DNA of 64,000 nt from Thozetella sp. PMI_491 (taxonomy: Eukaryota; Ascomycota; Sordariomycetes; Chaetosphaeriales; Chaetosphaeriaceae), in assembly GCA_021432635.1 (NCBI GenBank), contig MU270138.1, positions 1-64,000 on the forward strand, in the 5' to 3' direction. This document shows positions 1 to 9,501 of the stretch, piece after piece. A model generated the notes under the pieces. The model was not told the DNA's origin. It ran no database searches and saw nothing but the letters and a program-made list of their open reading frames with translations. The first letter of the stretch is position 1. The number at the start of each line of letters is the position of its first letter. Made by a program: the position numbers and the translations under genes.

Positions 1-1045
1 GGGGGAAGGGGGAAGGGGGGTCAAGGAAAAAAACAAGTTGACGCTGTTGCTTGGACCCGGTGCTGTCGCCGAACAGCAACACGGAGCTGTCCGCGTCCAA
101 TCGAGACGAAGCGCAGCACCAGGACAAGACGCGACCAGGAGCGAGAGTTCTCCAAGGTCGCGATGCCGTTCTGCTAGCTCGTTCGTAGGCCAGGCTTTTT
201 CCTTTTCTTGTCGTAGTCAGCTTTGCATGTTAACTGCGCGGTTCCCTCGCCTCCTTTTTCTGCGCGCCCATCCCAGCATGCTATCGTCCTCTTGATAAGA
301 CGAGGTCTGGCAGCCCCCCGGTTCTCCGTAAAAAGCACTTGTGAAAACAAAGGGGTCAGAAACCCGCGCCCGGCCGCCTCACGCCAGTATAACCAAGGAG
401 CCCAATCGAGTCCCCATCATCCATTCTCGCCCCAGTGGGCTACTCGTCGCCCGCCCACTGGACTGGATAGCAGGCGAGCTGTGGCGAATTCGCAGCTACT
501 ACCGGGCACAGCCTCAAGGAGTCACCTCGTTCACCTCGGCGCTCTGGGCTCGGAGTGGTCCGCCCCTGGAAAATCTGCTCGCGGACCAGCACTGTTCCTT
601 GCTGCCTCCCTACGACGCCGAGACATCAGGCCGAGAAAGGTTGGTAGGAGTTGCTCTTTCTTGTGTCTTCCTTTGATATCTTCAGCTCTGGATGCTGCGA
701 GCTTACCAGCGATAGCTCAGCTTGAAGGTGGTTTTTTTTTGTATTGCTCTGCCTTTTTTTTTCCCCTTAGCTTAGTATCGCCCCATGGTTCCCGCCATTC
801 TGACCCCTCGTCGCAGGGCCATCCCATCTTGTCAGCCGCTCCCAGCCGCCGGTAACATCCCCGCCATTTCTGTGAGGGAGCCGAATTGAGAAGCGAGCAC
901 GAGACGGCGCCAAACCGCACCTCGGGCGACAGTCGACGAGGAGCTCGTCTGCCTCGAGGCATACACCCATCCTTCGCTCCATCCGCACCCCAAAGAGAAG
1001 CCCCCGAGTCGAGCACCCCGAGCCGGCCGCCGGCCAATCCCCCCC
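1..1045. other. Upstream region and probable 5' leader of the BTB gene
   Basis: No convincing gene is seen. The sequence is pyrimidine- and GC-rich with T-runs near 730-770. A short open frame begins at ATG 784 (CCCCATGG context) and ends before the BTB start at 1046, so it could act as an upstream ORF if the transcript starts far enough upstream. The other open frames lack homology-like character. Confidence 0.5.
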
Positions 1046-2794
1046 ATGGTCTCGCAGCCCGATCCGTCGACCTCGCTCACTCTGCGGGGCCCGGCGTCTG
1101 TCGTCGGGGTCGGGAGCAGCCACAACGCCCACCACGGCCACTCGCAGTCGCACCGCGCGGCTTCGCACGTGTCGTCGCGTGCCCGCCGGTACAACCGCTC
1201 GCACGCCGGCGGCGCGAGCTACGTGCCCCAGAACGAGTTTCCCGTCTTCACCAATAGCGGCGATGTCGAGATTATCGTGCGCGTCGCCTCTGGGCACGAG
1301 AACCGCTACCTGCTGCACCGGCACACTCTGACGCGCTGCTCCGGATTCTTCGAGGCTAGTACGAGCAATGAGTGGTCGCGTGCGCAGCCCATGCCCGCCC
1401 TGCCGTCTTCAGGCGGCCCGGTCGCCGCCATCGAGAACGGAGGTAGCAGCAGGAGCAGCACGGATCAGCCAAGGACGGGAGGGGAGCTCGCCAGGGTTGA
1501 GGATAGCGACGGGGCCAACAAGGTGTCACCTCTAAACCTGACTCCCGCCAAAAAGCGATGGCGGTACGAGTTAGACCCAGGGACCGGAGAAAACGACGTG
1601 CCCATGCTGGTGCAAAAGGAGGAAGAGAGCCCAAACGGCGCAGCGAAGGTCTCCTCAAGCTCCATCTTCGGGGGCGGGCCGCCGCCCTCGGCGAGACATC
1701 ACAAAACCTCCTCCTCAACACACGGGGGCCACTCCTTCTTCCGCTCCGTCGCGAATCTAGGTTTCACACATACACCCGCCCTACCGCCCCCAACGCCGGC
1801 CGAACAGGACCTCCTACGGGACTACGATAACCTCTTTCGCATCATGTACAATTACCCACCCATACTCGACGGCATCAACATCGCCGATGCCTACGTGCAG
1901 TGCAAGCTCCTCCTTAACCTCGCCGACCAGTATGACGCCCTCGCCGTCGTCGGGCCGCGCGTCGACCACCACATGCTGCAGTTCCAGTCCCGGCTCTGGA
2001 AGCAGATTGCAAAATATCCTATCAGCTATCTCCGCCTGGGCTACCTCGCGCGCTCCAAGATCATCTTCCAGGAAGCCCTCATCCACGTTGTGGGCCAGTG
2101 GCCGACGGGCGAGCGTAACCTGCGCGCTGCGCTACCTGAGGCCGTCATCGACATCATCGAGGATAAGGTCGACGAGCTCGAAGAGACGGTCAGCCGGGTC
2201 GAGTCTCGGCTCTTCAGGCTCACACTGACAAATCGCAATGGCGAGCGCGTCACGCCGGGGACCAGCTACCTTGACTGGCTGGCTGTCAGCCTCTTCCGGC
2301 AGTGGCTCGCAGAGAATACCACGCCGCCCGGCCCGCCCGTGCCGGAGCGTAGGGGCCAGTCGCTCCCATCCTCTAGCCGGCAACGGGGGCAAAGCAGTGG
2401 GAGCACCAGCGACGGAAGCGCTGCCGGAGCGCCACGCACGGGTGGCGGCGGTGGTCCCAGCGGCCGCGGTGCTGGCGCGGTGCTGGCCCTCCCGCCGCTA
2501 GCGTCGCTGGGCCGAACGTACCGCACGCTCGGGTCGGCGGCTACGGCAGCCTATTTGGGCCACGACGAGTGCAAGCGCTTCCTAAAGCTAACGCCGGATC
2601 TATACAGCCGGGACAACCTACGGCGGTTTGAAAAGCGCATCGACGAGCTCAAGGCCATGGCCCGCGAGGTGGTGCGGCCGCTGATGGGTAGCGGGCTCGA
2701 GCTGGATCTCGGGGCCTCCGGCAGCGCCGGCGTCGGCTATCTGACCTGCACGAGCGTTGGGGACAGGGACCTGCCGTGGGCGGTCTACGACTGA
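1046..2794 (+). CDS. BTB/POZ-domain protein, fungal, function unknown
   Basis: Single exon, 582 aa, starting at the first in-frame ATG in good context (CCCCCATGG). Residues about 64-110 look like the start of a BTB/POZ fold: a strand pair around FPVFTNSGDVEIIVRV, then the helix HRHTLTRCSGFFEAS. About 120 residues of low-complexity, charged sequence follow. From about residue 235 a second helical block resumes (LLRDYDNLFRIMYNYPP, then ADAYVQCKLLLNLADQYDA), which is how BTB proteins continue into their BACK-like helices. A Gly/Ser/Pro-rich linker lies near residues 435-490 and a conserved-looking tail (HDECKRFLKLTPDLYSRDNL) follows. BTB proteins usually dimerise or act as adaptors, but the partner cannot be told. 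It is convergent with YEN1. The fold is fairly sure; the role is unknown. Confidence 0.8.
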   Translation: MVSQPDPSTSLTLRGPASVVGVGSSHNAHHGHSQSHRAASHVSSRARRYNRSHAGGASYVPQNEFPVFTNSGDVEIIVRVASGHENRYLLHRHTLTRCSGFFEASTSNEWSRAQPMPALPSSGGPVAAIENGGSSRSSTDQPRTGGELARVEDSDGANKVSPLNLTPAKKRWRYELDPGTGENDVPMLVQKEEESPNGAAKVSSSSIFGGGPPPSARHHKTSSSTHGGHSFFRSVANLGFTHTPALPPPTPAEQDLLRDYDNLFRIMYNYPPILDGINIADAYVQCKLLLNLADQYDALAVVGPRVDHHMLQFQSRLWKQIAKYPISYLRLGYLARSKIIFQEALIHVVGQWPTGERNLRAALPEAVIDIIEDKVDELEETVSRVESRLFRLTLTNRNGERVTPGTSYLDWLAVSLFRQWLAENTTPPGPPVPERRGQSLPSSSRQRGQSSGSTSDGSAAGAPRTGGGGGPSGRGAGAVLALPPLASLGRTYRTLGSAATAAYLGHDECKRFLKLTPDLYSRDNLRRFEKRIDELKAMAREVVRPLMGSGLELDLGASGSAGVGYLTCTSVGDRDLPWAVYD

Positions 2795-3405
2795 GACGGG
2801 ATGAAGAAAAGTGATGACAAACGAGAAACGACCAACAAACGAAACCCTCCCTTACACACCAGATAGTGGAGGGCATGAAACGCACGCCCCTCTGGCGACC
2901 TAACCCGCCCTCCACGGAAGAACGACGGAGCACCATGGGTGCGGGAGGCCCGAGGCTTCCATACCTCTGCTAGCTGCGTACGAAAACCATAAACAGGAGG
3001 GGCAGACTCGGGACGGAATACCGGTTGGGTGGAATGGACCTGGCGTCTTGCCAATCTCCGCCGGGCACGACGGATCGACTGACTCCCAACGAGGGAGACC
3101 ACTCTCTTCTGTTGGTTTATATCTAATGATTTATGTAACGAGCGATACTGCGAAAGGATACCCGTCATCTTAAAAAAAAGACTGCAAATGGAAATGTCTT
3201 ATATTCTTCTACTTGACACTACCATTCTTCCGTGCCACTCTCGCGACAAGGTTCGACAGGGCAGCCGTCCAGTGTGGCCTACGACTCAACTCTACGATGC
3301 CCGATTTCTGGTACCAGAGCGAGCAGTCTCGGCATGTCACTCTTATTATCATTTACCAGAAGGTGGTATCATGCTCATGATCATCATTTAGGAGTGCTAT
3401 TCTCG
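2795..3405. other. Convergent intergenic spacer (BTB gene / YEN1)
   Basis: Contains the 3' flanks of two convergent genes. AT-richer stretches occur near 3110-3200 and 3340-3400, compatible with polyadenylation regions. No gene is supported. Confidence 0.5.
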
Positions 3406-6258
3406 TCAAATATCGGTGAGGTCGACTACGGTGACGTCGCTTCGGCGAAGCACTCGGCCGAGCGACCCCCTCAAAGCCTCGTGCGTGGATTCTCCGCTCA
3501 TGATGCGGTCGGCCTCTTCCTTCGTGACCTCGACTTCTTTGAAGTACCCGATCTCGCTCTTCCTCGGGACATAGAGCTTGGTCGTTTCCGACGTTCGAGT
3601 AGCCCGTTCATGTAGGGCATCCCTCTGTGAGTGCTCCCTAGGCGCTGCAGCAGACGCAGATGATGGAATCCGGGAAGGACCCTCCTCCATATCGGGCAGA
3701 AAGTTCGGAGGAGACTGCGAAGCCAGCGGGCTGGAAAGGCTGGCCTTCCGAGGCTTCTCTTGGCCTACCGTGTGGAGAGCCCGAGAACCCCCGCATGATC
3801 GCAGTTTCAATGCCGAGATAGGCGGCAAGAGGCTGTCGTCGTCGTCGTCGTCGTCGTCGTCATCTGAGATTTCAATGGGCTCTACAATAGCAATACCCGG
3901 TCGTGCGTTAACACGGCCGCCGCCGGCATCCTTGAGCACAAAGTCTGTGATAGAAGCCTGCTTCTGGCCAGTGCCGTCTTGCGGAACACTCTTGGTCCGC
4001 TTCAAGGCTCGAGTTTTCGCCCTAGGCGACCCGCTCGAGTCTGATTCGGCGGCCCTTCGGGCAGTTGAATGTTCGATTCCTGTGGTCTGTGCAGACAGAC
4101 CATGTCCTTCCTGGACGACGAAAGCACGCCCAGGTCCCTGCGCAGTGGAGATTGCCCCTTTTCTCGGACTCAATGAGAGACTAATGTTGACGGGGCTTCT
4201 GATATACGAGTTCTTGGCACGTGAGCTGTCTATCCGCGGTGTCCGTGGGGTTAGGGAGGCAGCAGAGACCGTAGGCGTCGGGCTTGTGGGAGGACTAGAC
4301 GAGATAACAATTGGCTCGTGGTCTCGCCGCCTTGGCGATGGCTTGCGTGCGGCAGGTTTCGGCGAGGATGGTGGATGGGTGTTGACGGCACTTTTGGTAA
4401 CCCTGGGACTAACTTGTGAGCCGGCGAGCGTCCAAGGGTTCGTTTGCGCCGTTGGCTTAGCCGCCGGGGAGGTATGCGGCTTCTTTGGCCTGGAGGTCTT
4501 CTTGGGTGGCTTACTCTTTGCGGATGGTGAGACTGCAGGCTGGAAGGTGCTTTGTGTCGTACCTAAGGCCAGATGCGACGAGGACAGGATGCCGCCGAGC
4601 ACAGGGGCTCGGGGAGGACTGCCCACGCGCGGTCGTGACTGTTCCGCAGGGCCAGTCTCTTTCTCACCAGCCGTCACGGCCTTGATGACCTTGACATACT
4701 TGTCAAGTGCACCGGCAGGCATGTCCCCCGGCTTCATTCGCGTCTTTCGGGGTGCCTTCGACACAGCCTTGAGCTCTTTCGCTCGCTGCTTCTCCTGCCA
4801 TTCCCCTAGTGCTTTCGGTGCTCCAACTTTGGCCACCGACTCTGGTATCCACACCAGGTCAGGCGACAGGGGGTCAAATAACTTCTTGGCACCTTTGGCC
4901 TGGTCCTCCTCCTCGAACTCATCATCGCTGTTCAACGCCAGACCGTCCCGGCCAAAAGAGGATGAGACCTCCTCCGGCTCGGCATCGAGATCTATCCGCA
5001 CGACTTCGTTCGGGATATATGAGATGCGCAGCTCGGGCGTGGCATCCGTGCTAAAGTGACTCCTCTTGCTAGAGATTGTCTTGATCAAGGCGGCCTGGTC
5101 TCCAGAGACCTTTTTGTCGGGGCCAGCGAGCAGTTTCTGGACGAGAAGGCTCGGAGCCAGCACTCGGATGAACTTGATAGCCCCTATCTTGTACGTCCAG
5201 TCGAATGTCTCCAGGACAAAAGCCCGCAGCGCGGCGACGTCAACCTCTTTGTTCGAAGGAAACTCTCGTCGTAAATTTTCCACTGTAGCTTCGGGGGAGA
5301 CCACTGGGTGGGTGTAGAATCGCAGGACATCTAGGTTCGGGAAGTCCTCTGGGATATCGAGGGCCTTGTGTCGGGTCCTGAAGAAGCCGGATTCGTTGGT
5401 TCGAAGCTCATGCACGAGATTTTTCCTCCACGCCTCGAGAGCCGGCTTATCTGACCGCTTAATCTTGCATAGCGAGCGCCCGAAGCCAGCTTTAGCCGCC
5501 TCGCAGGCGACCTTGACGCCACAGCCCGGCACGCCGGCAGGGATGTAGTCGCCGCCGCTCATCATGGCAACTAGCACCATGCCCTCGCGATCCAATCCAG
5601 TCTCGCTCTGTCCCAGCTCGGCAACGTCATACATGGATACGTGTGTCGGCGTCTTCGCACCCTTGCTCTCGGCCGTCCAGTTGCGGAGTGTGCGGGAACA
5701 CCCGAACATGATGGTGTCAACATCCTCGCTAAGCACCGCATCCACGATACCTTGGCGCTGGAGGAGCGCACATTCCGCTTCTGCTTCGCCAGGTGCATCG
5801 TGTATATCAAATCCGAAGAGCCGAATCAAGCGCTTGGCCATCGCGGTGGCAACGCTGTTGCCAGGCCCATGGGAGCGTTTGTTACGCTTGTAAGCGGGTT
5901 TATTGGGGCCATCGAAGACAAAGAGAGGCTGGATAGACAGTCCGAGAAGACGGACTAGGCGGTAGAAAAGGGTTCGTATAGCAGGGTTGGCGCCTCCTGG
6001 AAGAAGGGGGGCCGAGTTAGCTGCGATGTTTACTGGGAGGAAGGAGGACACGCACCTTTCGCGGCCTGGACTTGAAATTGCCAGATGGATATGTCTATAG
6101 CGAGGCGCAAGGGCCGCCCTTTCCGTTCAAGCTGGTCGACGGCAAGTTTGCACAGCGAGACCCGCTGGCCCGTTCCAATCTCCTTGTAGATACTAAATGG
6201 TAGGTTAGTCTTCGCAAACAAGCAAGATAGCCATGGTGCCTTACCCTTTGATGCCCAT
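3406..6258 (-). CDS. YEN1: Holliday-junction resolvase, Rad2/XPG family (Yen1/GEN1)
   Basis: Three exons (6258-6245, 6192-6056, 5996-3406), 913 aa. The protein begins MGIKGIYKEIG, the usual N terminus of the family. Nuclease residues are intact: D38 (RLAIDIS), D79 (VFDGPNKP), E121/E123 (APGEAEAECA), D142/D144 (SEDVDTIMFG) and D200 (MSGGDYIPAG), followed by a helix-hairpin-helix-like stretch. A chromodomain-like end is seen at FDPLSPDLVWIPESVAKV, as in GEN1. The long basic, disordered C-terminal half holds many Ser/Thr-Pro sites, a run of ten Asp and SUMO-interaction-like motifs, including the last residues VVDLTDI. The family cleaves Holliday junctions symmetrically in the nucleus and in yeast is held inactive by CDK phosphorylation. 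The gene is divergent from the Arp10-like gene. Identification is secure; regulation here is inferred. Confidence 0.95.
3835..3861 (-). repeat. In-frame GAC microsatellite encoding poly-Asp in YEN1
   Basis: Nine GTC units on the plus strand (GAC on the coding strand). With an adjacent GAT they encode ten consecutive aspartates directly after PIEIS. The repeat length could vary between strains without shifting the frame. Confidence 0.9.
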
Positions 6259-6645
6259 TGCAATTGAGATGAAGAAAAGAAACCAGTGCAGGTTCTAGTG
6301 ATACATTTTGGTGGAGAGAGTCCGCTGCACCATCCTAGAATGCCTAACGGGGGCGGCTTCGTCGTGACTTCTCGTCAACGCGGGGACGTGTCTCGAGGTG
6401 GAGGTTGGACTAAAGTTTCGGGCCATTGTTGACATCATTCCCCTTTTCGGCCTGGTGGGGACCATGGGAGATGATAACCCTAACCCTGGTTACTATGGGC
6501 TTGCACTCAACCTCCTGCATCTCAAAAGGGCATTGCAGCCAATTTATTCGGTCTCAATATTCATGTTGGGCGCTGCCCAAATGGCTGGGAAACTACACAT
6601 AACCACTCTGGCCATCTTAAATTGGTCATCGCGTTAGACCTAGTC
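6259..6645. promoter_or_regulatory. Divergent promoter between YEN1 and the Arp10-like gene
   Basis: The two start codons are 387 nt apart on opposite strands, so this spacer must hold both promoters. It contains a telomere-like element at 475 bp past position 6000 (6475-6487). No strong TATA box was recognised. Confidence 0.6.
6475..6487 (+). promoter_or_regulatory. Telobox-like TAACCCTAACCCT element
   Basis: Just over two units of the fungal telomere repeat CCCTAA, inside the YEN1/Arp10 divergent promoter. Internal TTAGGG-type boxes are known binding sites for Tbf1/TRF-type proteins in other fungi. A role here is inference; a chance match is possible. Confidence 0.35.
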
Positions 6646-8424
6646 ATGTCGGGCTCGGCAAGCCTCCCACACCGCTCCGTCGCGAGCATTCGGTCCCCCG
6701 TTGGTGCTGCCGCACCGGCTGGACCAGGCAGTCCCCACACCCCACTACGGACGATTGCGTCTACCTTTGCCTCCCCTTCTAGCCTCCGAGCCGAGGAAGA
6801 CGTGCTGGTGATCGAAATAGGCACGCGGAAACTCCGCGCCGGGTTTGCTGGAGATCCTGTTCCCAGAGGCACGGTCTGCTTCGGGCCCGAGCTGCACCGC
6901 CGCGTCGGCGACTACCGGGCCTGGGATAGCAGCTACCATGACGACTGGAGGAAGCGAGCCCCTGGCCCGCTATGGGGGAAGGACCATGAGTTGTGGCGGT
7001 TTGATATCCGAGATCTCGACCTCGGTCTCGTCGGAGATAAGCTAGAGAGGGCGCTGCGCGAGGCATTCACCAAGTGAGACTTGGCGTGGTTACTTCCGAT
7101 CGGCGCAAAAAAGCTGACGTTTGCTTTTAGATATCTGCTAGTTGACTCACGACCGAGGAAGATGGTGTGCGTGCTCTCTTCAGCCGTGCCCACGCCGCTG
7201 TTGTCTGCGGTGCTCGATGCCTTGTTCAACAGATTCCAGGCTCCCGCCGTCTCACTGTTTTCGTCTCCGCTCACCGCAGCTGTGGCTGCGGGAGTGCGAT
7301 CATCTCTTGTGGTCGATCTCGGATGGACCGAGACGGTTGTCACGAGTATCTACGAATACCGCGAGGTGCATTGCAGCAGAAGCATCCGCGGCGGCCGGAT
7401 GCTTGTAGAACAGATGCACCGATTCTTGGCTAAGCACCTGGCCCAGAAGCAAGGGAAACCTTATGAGGACGACCCAGAGAAGCCACTTGGGCACGTCTTG
7501 AGCTTCGAGGAGTGCGACGAGGTCGTCACCAGGGCTGCATGGTGCAAACCATCCGAGGGTTCGCTAGCGGCTAAGGAGTCGGAAGGCCTGCCCACCGTCC
7601 AGGAGCAGGACGAGTCAGAACATCATGCAGCTAGCTCGACCGGAAGACATGATGCCGTAAACATATCTCTTCATTCCACAACACCTCCGGTGACCCTCCA
7701 GCTTCACCACGAGCAGCTCTCCGAACCAGTGGAGAGCACTTTCTTCGAGTCCCAGTTCGCCCCGAGTAGCTTCGACGACCACGAACTTCCGGTACACCAC
7801 CTTGTTTACCGATCCCTGCTAGAGCTCCCCATGGATGTTCGAGCAGTCTGCATGTCTCGCATCATATTTACCGGCGGATGTGCTGACGTGCTGGGCCTGC
7901 GCAGCCGAATATTCGACGATGTTTCTCGCCTTGTCCGCGATCGGGGCTGGGATCCTGTCCAGGGATCGGCCGTCGAAAAACTCAAGACCAATCCCAAGCT
8001 GAAGAAGCGCACCAGTCGGCAGGCTAGCGAGGGGCCCACGGATGTGGCTGCCCCGGCTGAAGGAGGCAGTGGGAAGGAGCAAGATGGCGTGTGGCACGAC
8101 GCCGCCAATGCCACGCCCGAGGTGGACCCGATCGACGAGCAGTTGAAGAGGGGAAGCGATGCGAAGCCAAAGATCCAAGGGCAGATGAGAGCCATTGATT
8201 CCCTGGGTGCCTGGAGCGGCGCCAGCTTGGTTGCCCAGCTGAAGGTACCGGCCATCGCGACGATCGACCGCGAGCTCTGGTTGGCACAGGGCGCCGCAGG
8301 GGCAAGTCGGGCGCACGAGGTCGACTTTAAGGCACAGCAAAGGCAAAGCATGGGGCCTGGAGGGTTAATGAAGGGTGCTGCCTCAGGAGCCAGCTGGACC
8401 CTAGGAGCTTGGGGGGGTTCTTAA
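6646..8424 (+). CDS. Actin-related protein, Arp10/Arp11 type (dynactin pointed end, ro-7-like)
   Basis: Two exons (6646-7073, 7131-8424), 573 aa; the junction joins EAFTK to YLLVDSRP. The N-terminal 45 residues are low complexity. The actin fold then begins with a phosphate-1-like loop (VLVIEIGTRKLRAGFAGD) and continues with SRPRKMVCVLSSAVP and a phosphate-2-like strand (SSLVVDLGWTETVV). A third nucleotide-site-like segment is IIFTGGCADVLGLRSRIFDD. A charged insertion and a C-terminal extension make it longer than actin, as in filamentous-fungal Arp10/Arp11. In that family the protein caps the pointed end of the dynactin Arp1 filament and supports dynein-driven nuclear movement. Actin-family membership is clear; the Arp10/11 assignment is likely, but another divergent Arp is possible. 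Confidence 0.8.
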
Positions 8425-9501
8425 AGCTTGGTGGGCTTATGGAGTGTACTATAGTGGCCCTTGCGGCTCCCTGTGAGCTTTCTAGCTGAAGTATGGTTTG
8501 GGGCCTATACTCGGTCCATATGCGAACCATCTGTGTTGGTTCTCCGGCCCAATTGCCTGCACAGTCGAAGATATGACAGTTCAAGTTATCAATCACGGGC
8601 ATTTCTCTTTTTTTTTTCCCCTCGGGTCACCCATCTTTGTTACCGAGTCCCCTTACTAGACTTGCCGGCTCATTCCTAGCATACACATCCCAGGTTCTGT
8701 CTCTTCGTGCGCTGGAGTGCCTCCCTGTCTCGCCATCTCAGCTCTACGGGTCGATTCAAAAATGACGCCCAGTTGTTGGCGGCTGTTGACCGTACCATCG
8801 TGAGCTCTAGAGCATGTGGAAACACGAATTCCAAGTGCCCGCCGCCCCTTCTATCCGCAGAATTTGTCTTGCCAGCAGAGCTGCTCCTTCTTTCATTCTC
8901 ACCCTCAATCAACCGCCCACCTTCGGTCCGGGAATCGCACTTTCCTTGCCGACTTTGGTTGACACGTCCACAGCCAGCAATAGCAAGGCTCAAATTCGAT
9001 AAGAGTGATTCTTCTCTTTTCCCCTCTCCCCTTTCTCGAGCTCCCAGCGCCTCTCTTTTTGCAAAGCCAGTCTGTCTCTTCATCACCACCACCCTGCTCT
9101 TGATTACCTGCCCTCGCTCTTTTGGCACCTCTGTGCTCCCGGACACGCACCACGGCCTTTATGCCTAGCAATCCACTGATTCTTCCCTACAGAGCGGTCT
9201 TCGACGGGCCGGTTTTTGGCACCTCAACCACATCACCTCGCGCATCTCCTTTTCAACAAGGACGCTCGGATCACCTGCCTTCGACAATAGCAGAAAGGGT
9301 GTGACAAGTGACAAAAGGTGAGCAGCGTCTCTATTCAGTTTTTCTCTTTCTTCTTAGATACCACTGTCCTTGTCCTTGGTCACGCCTCTTATCACCATGG
9401 AGCATCAAACTCGCCTATCCTATACCATCTAAACATCTCCTAATACTCCACGAATGGCATCATTCACTTCTCGCCAGTGAGCCCCTCGACATTCTTTGCC
9501 C
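8425..9501. promoter_or_regulatory. Spacer and long pyrimidine-rich 5' leader of the next gene
   Basis: The first part is the 3' flank of the Arp gene. From about 8600 to 9480 the plus strand is C/T-rich with many TCTCTTTT-type words, typical of core promoters and leaders in filamentous ascomycetes. Two short upstream ORFs sit at 9397-9432 and 9454-9480. A possible leader intron (GTGAGC at 9318 to TTCTTAG at 9357) would be only 40 nt and is doubtful. Confidence 0.5.
9397..9480 (+). promoter_or_regulatory. Two upstream ORFs in the leader of the 9502 gene
   Basis: uORF1 (9397-9432) starts in strong context (CACCATGG) and encodes MEHQTRLSYTI. uORF2 (9454-9480) encodes MASFTSRQ and stops 21 nt before the main ATG at 9502. 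Both would be met first by scanning ribosomes unless the transcript starts downstream or a leader intron removes them. Confidence 0.45.

Noticed and set aside
3578-5059. A 493-codon plus-strand open frame across YEN1
   Set aside because: It is antisense to the well-supported YEN1 exon, arises from its codon bias, and shows no domain.
9318-9357. A 40-nt intron in the leader of the 9502 gene
   Set aside because: Donor and acceptor words exist, but the length is below the usual minimum and there is no clear branch site.
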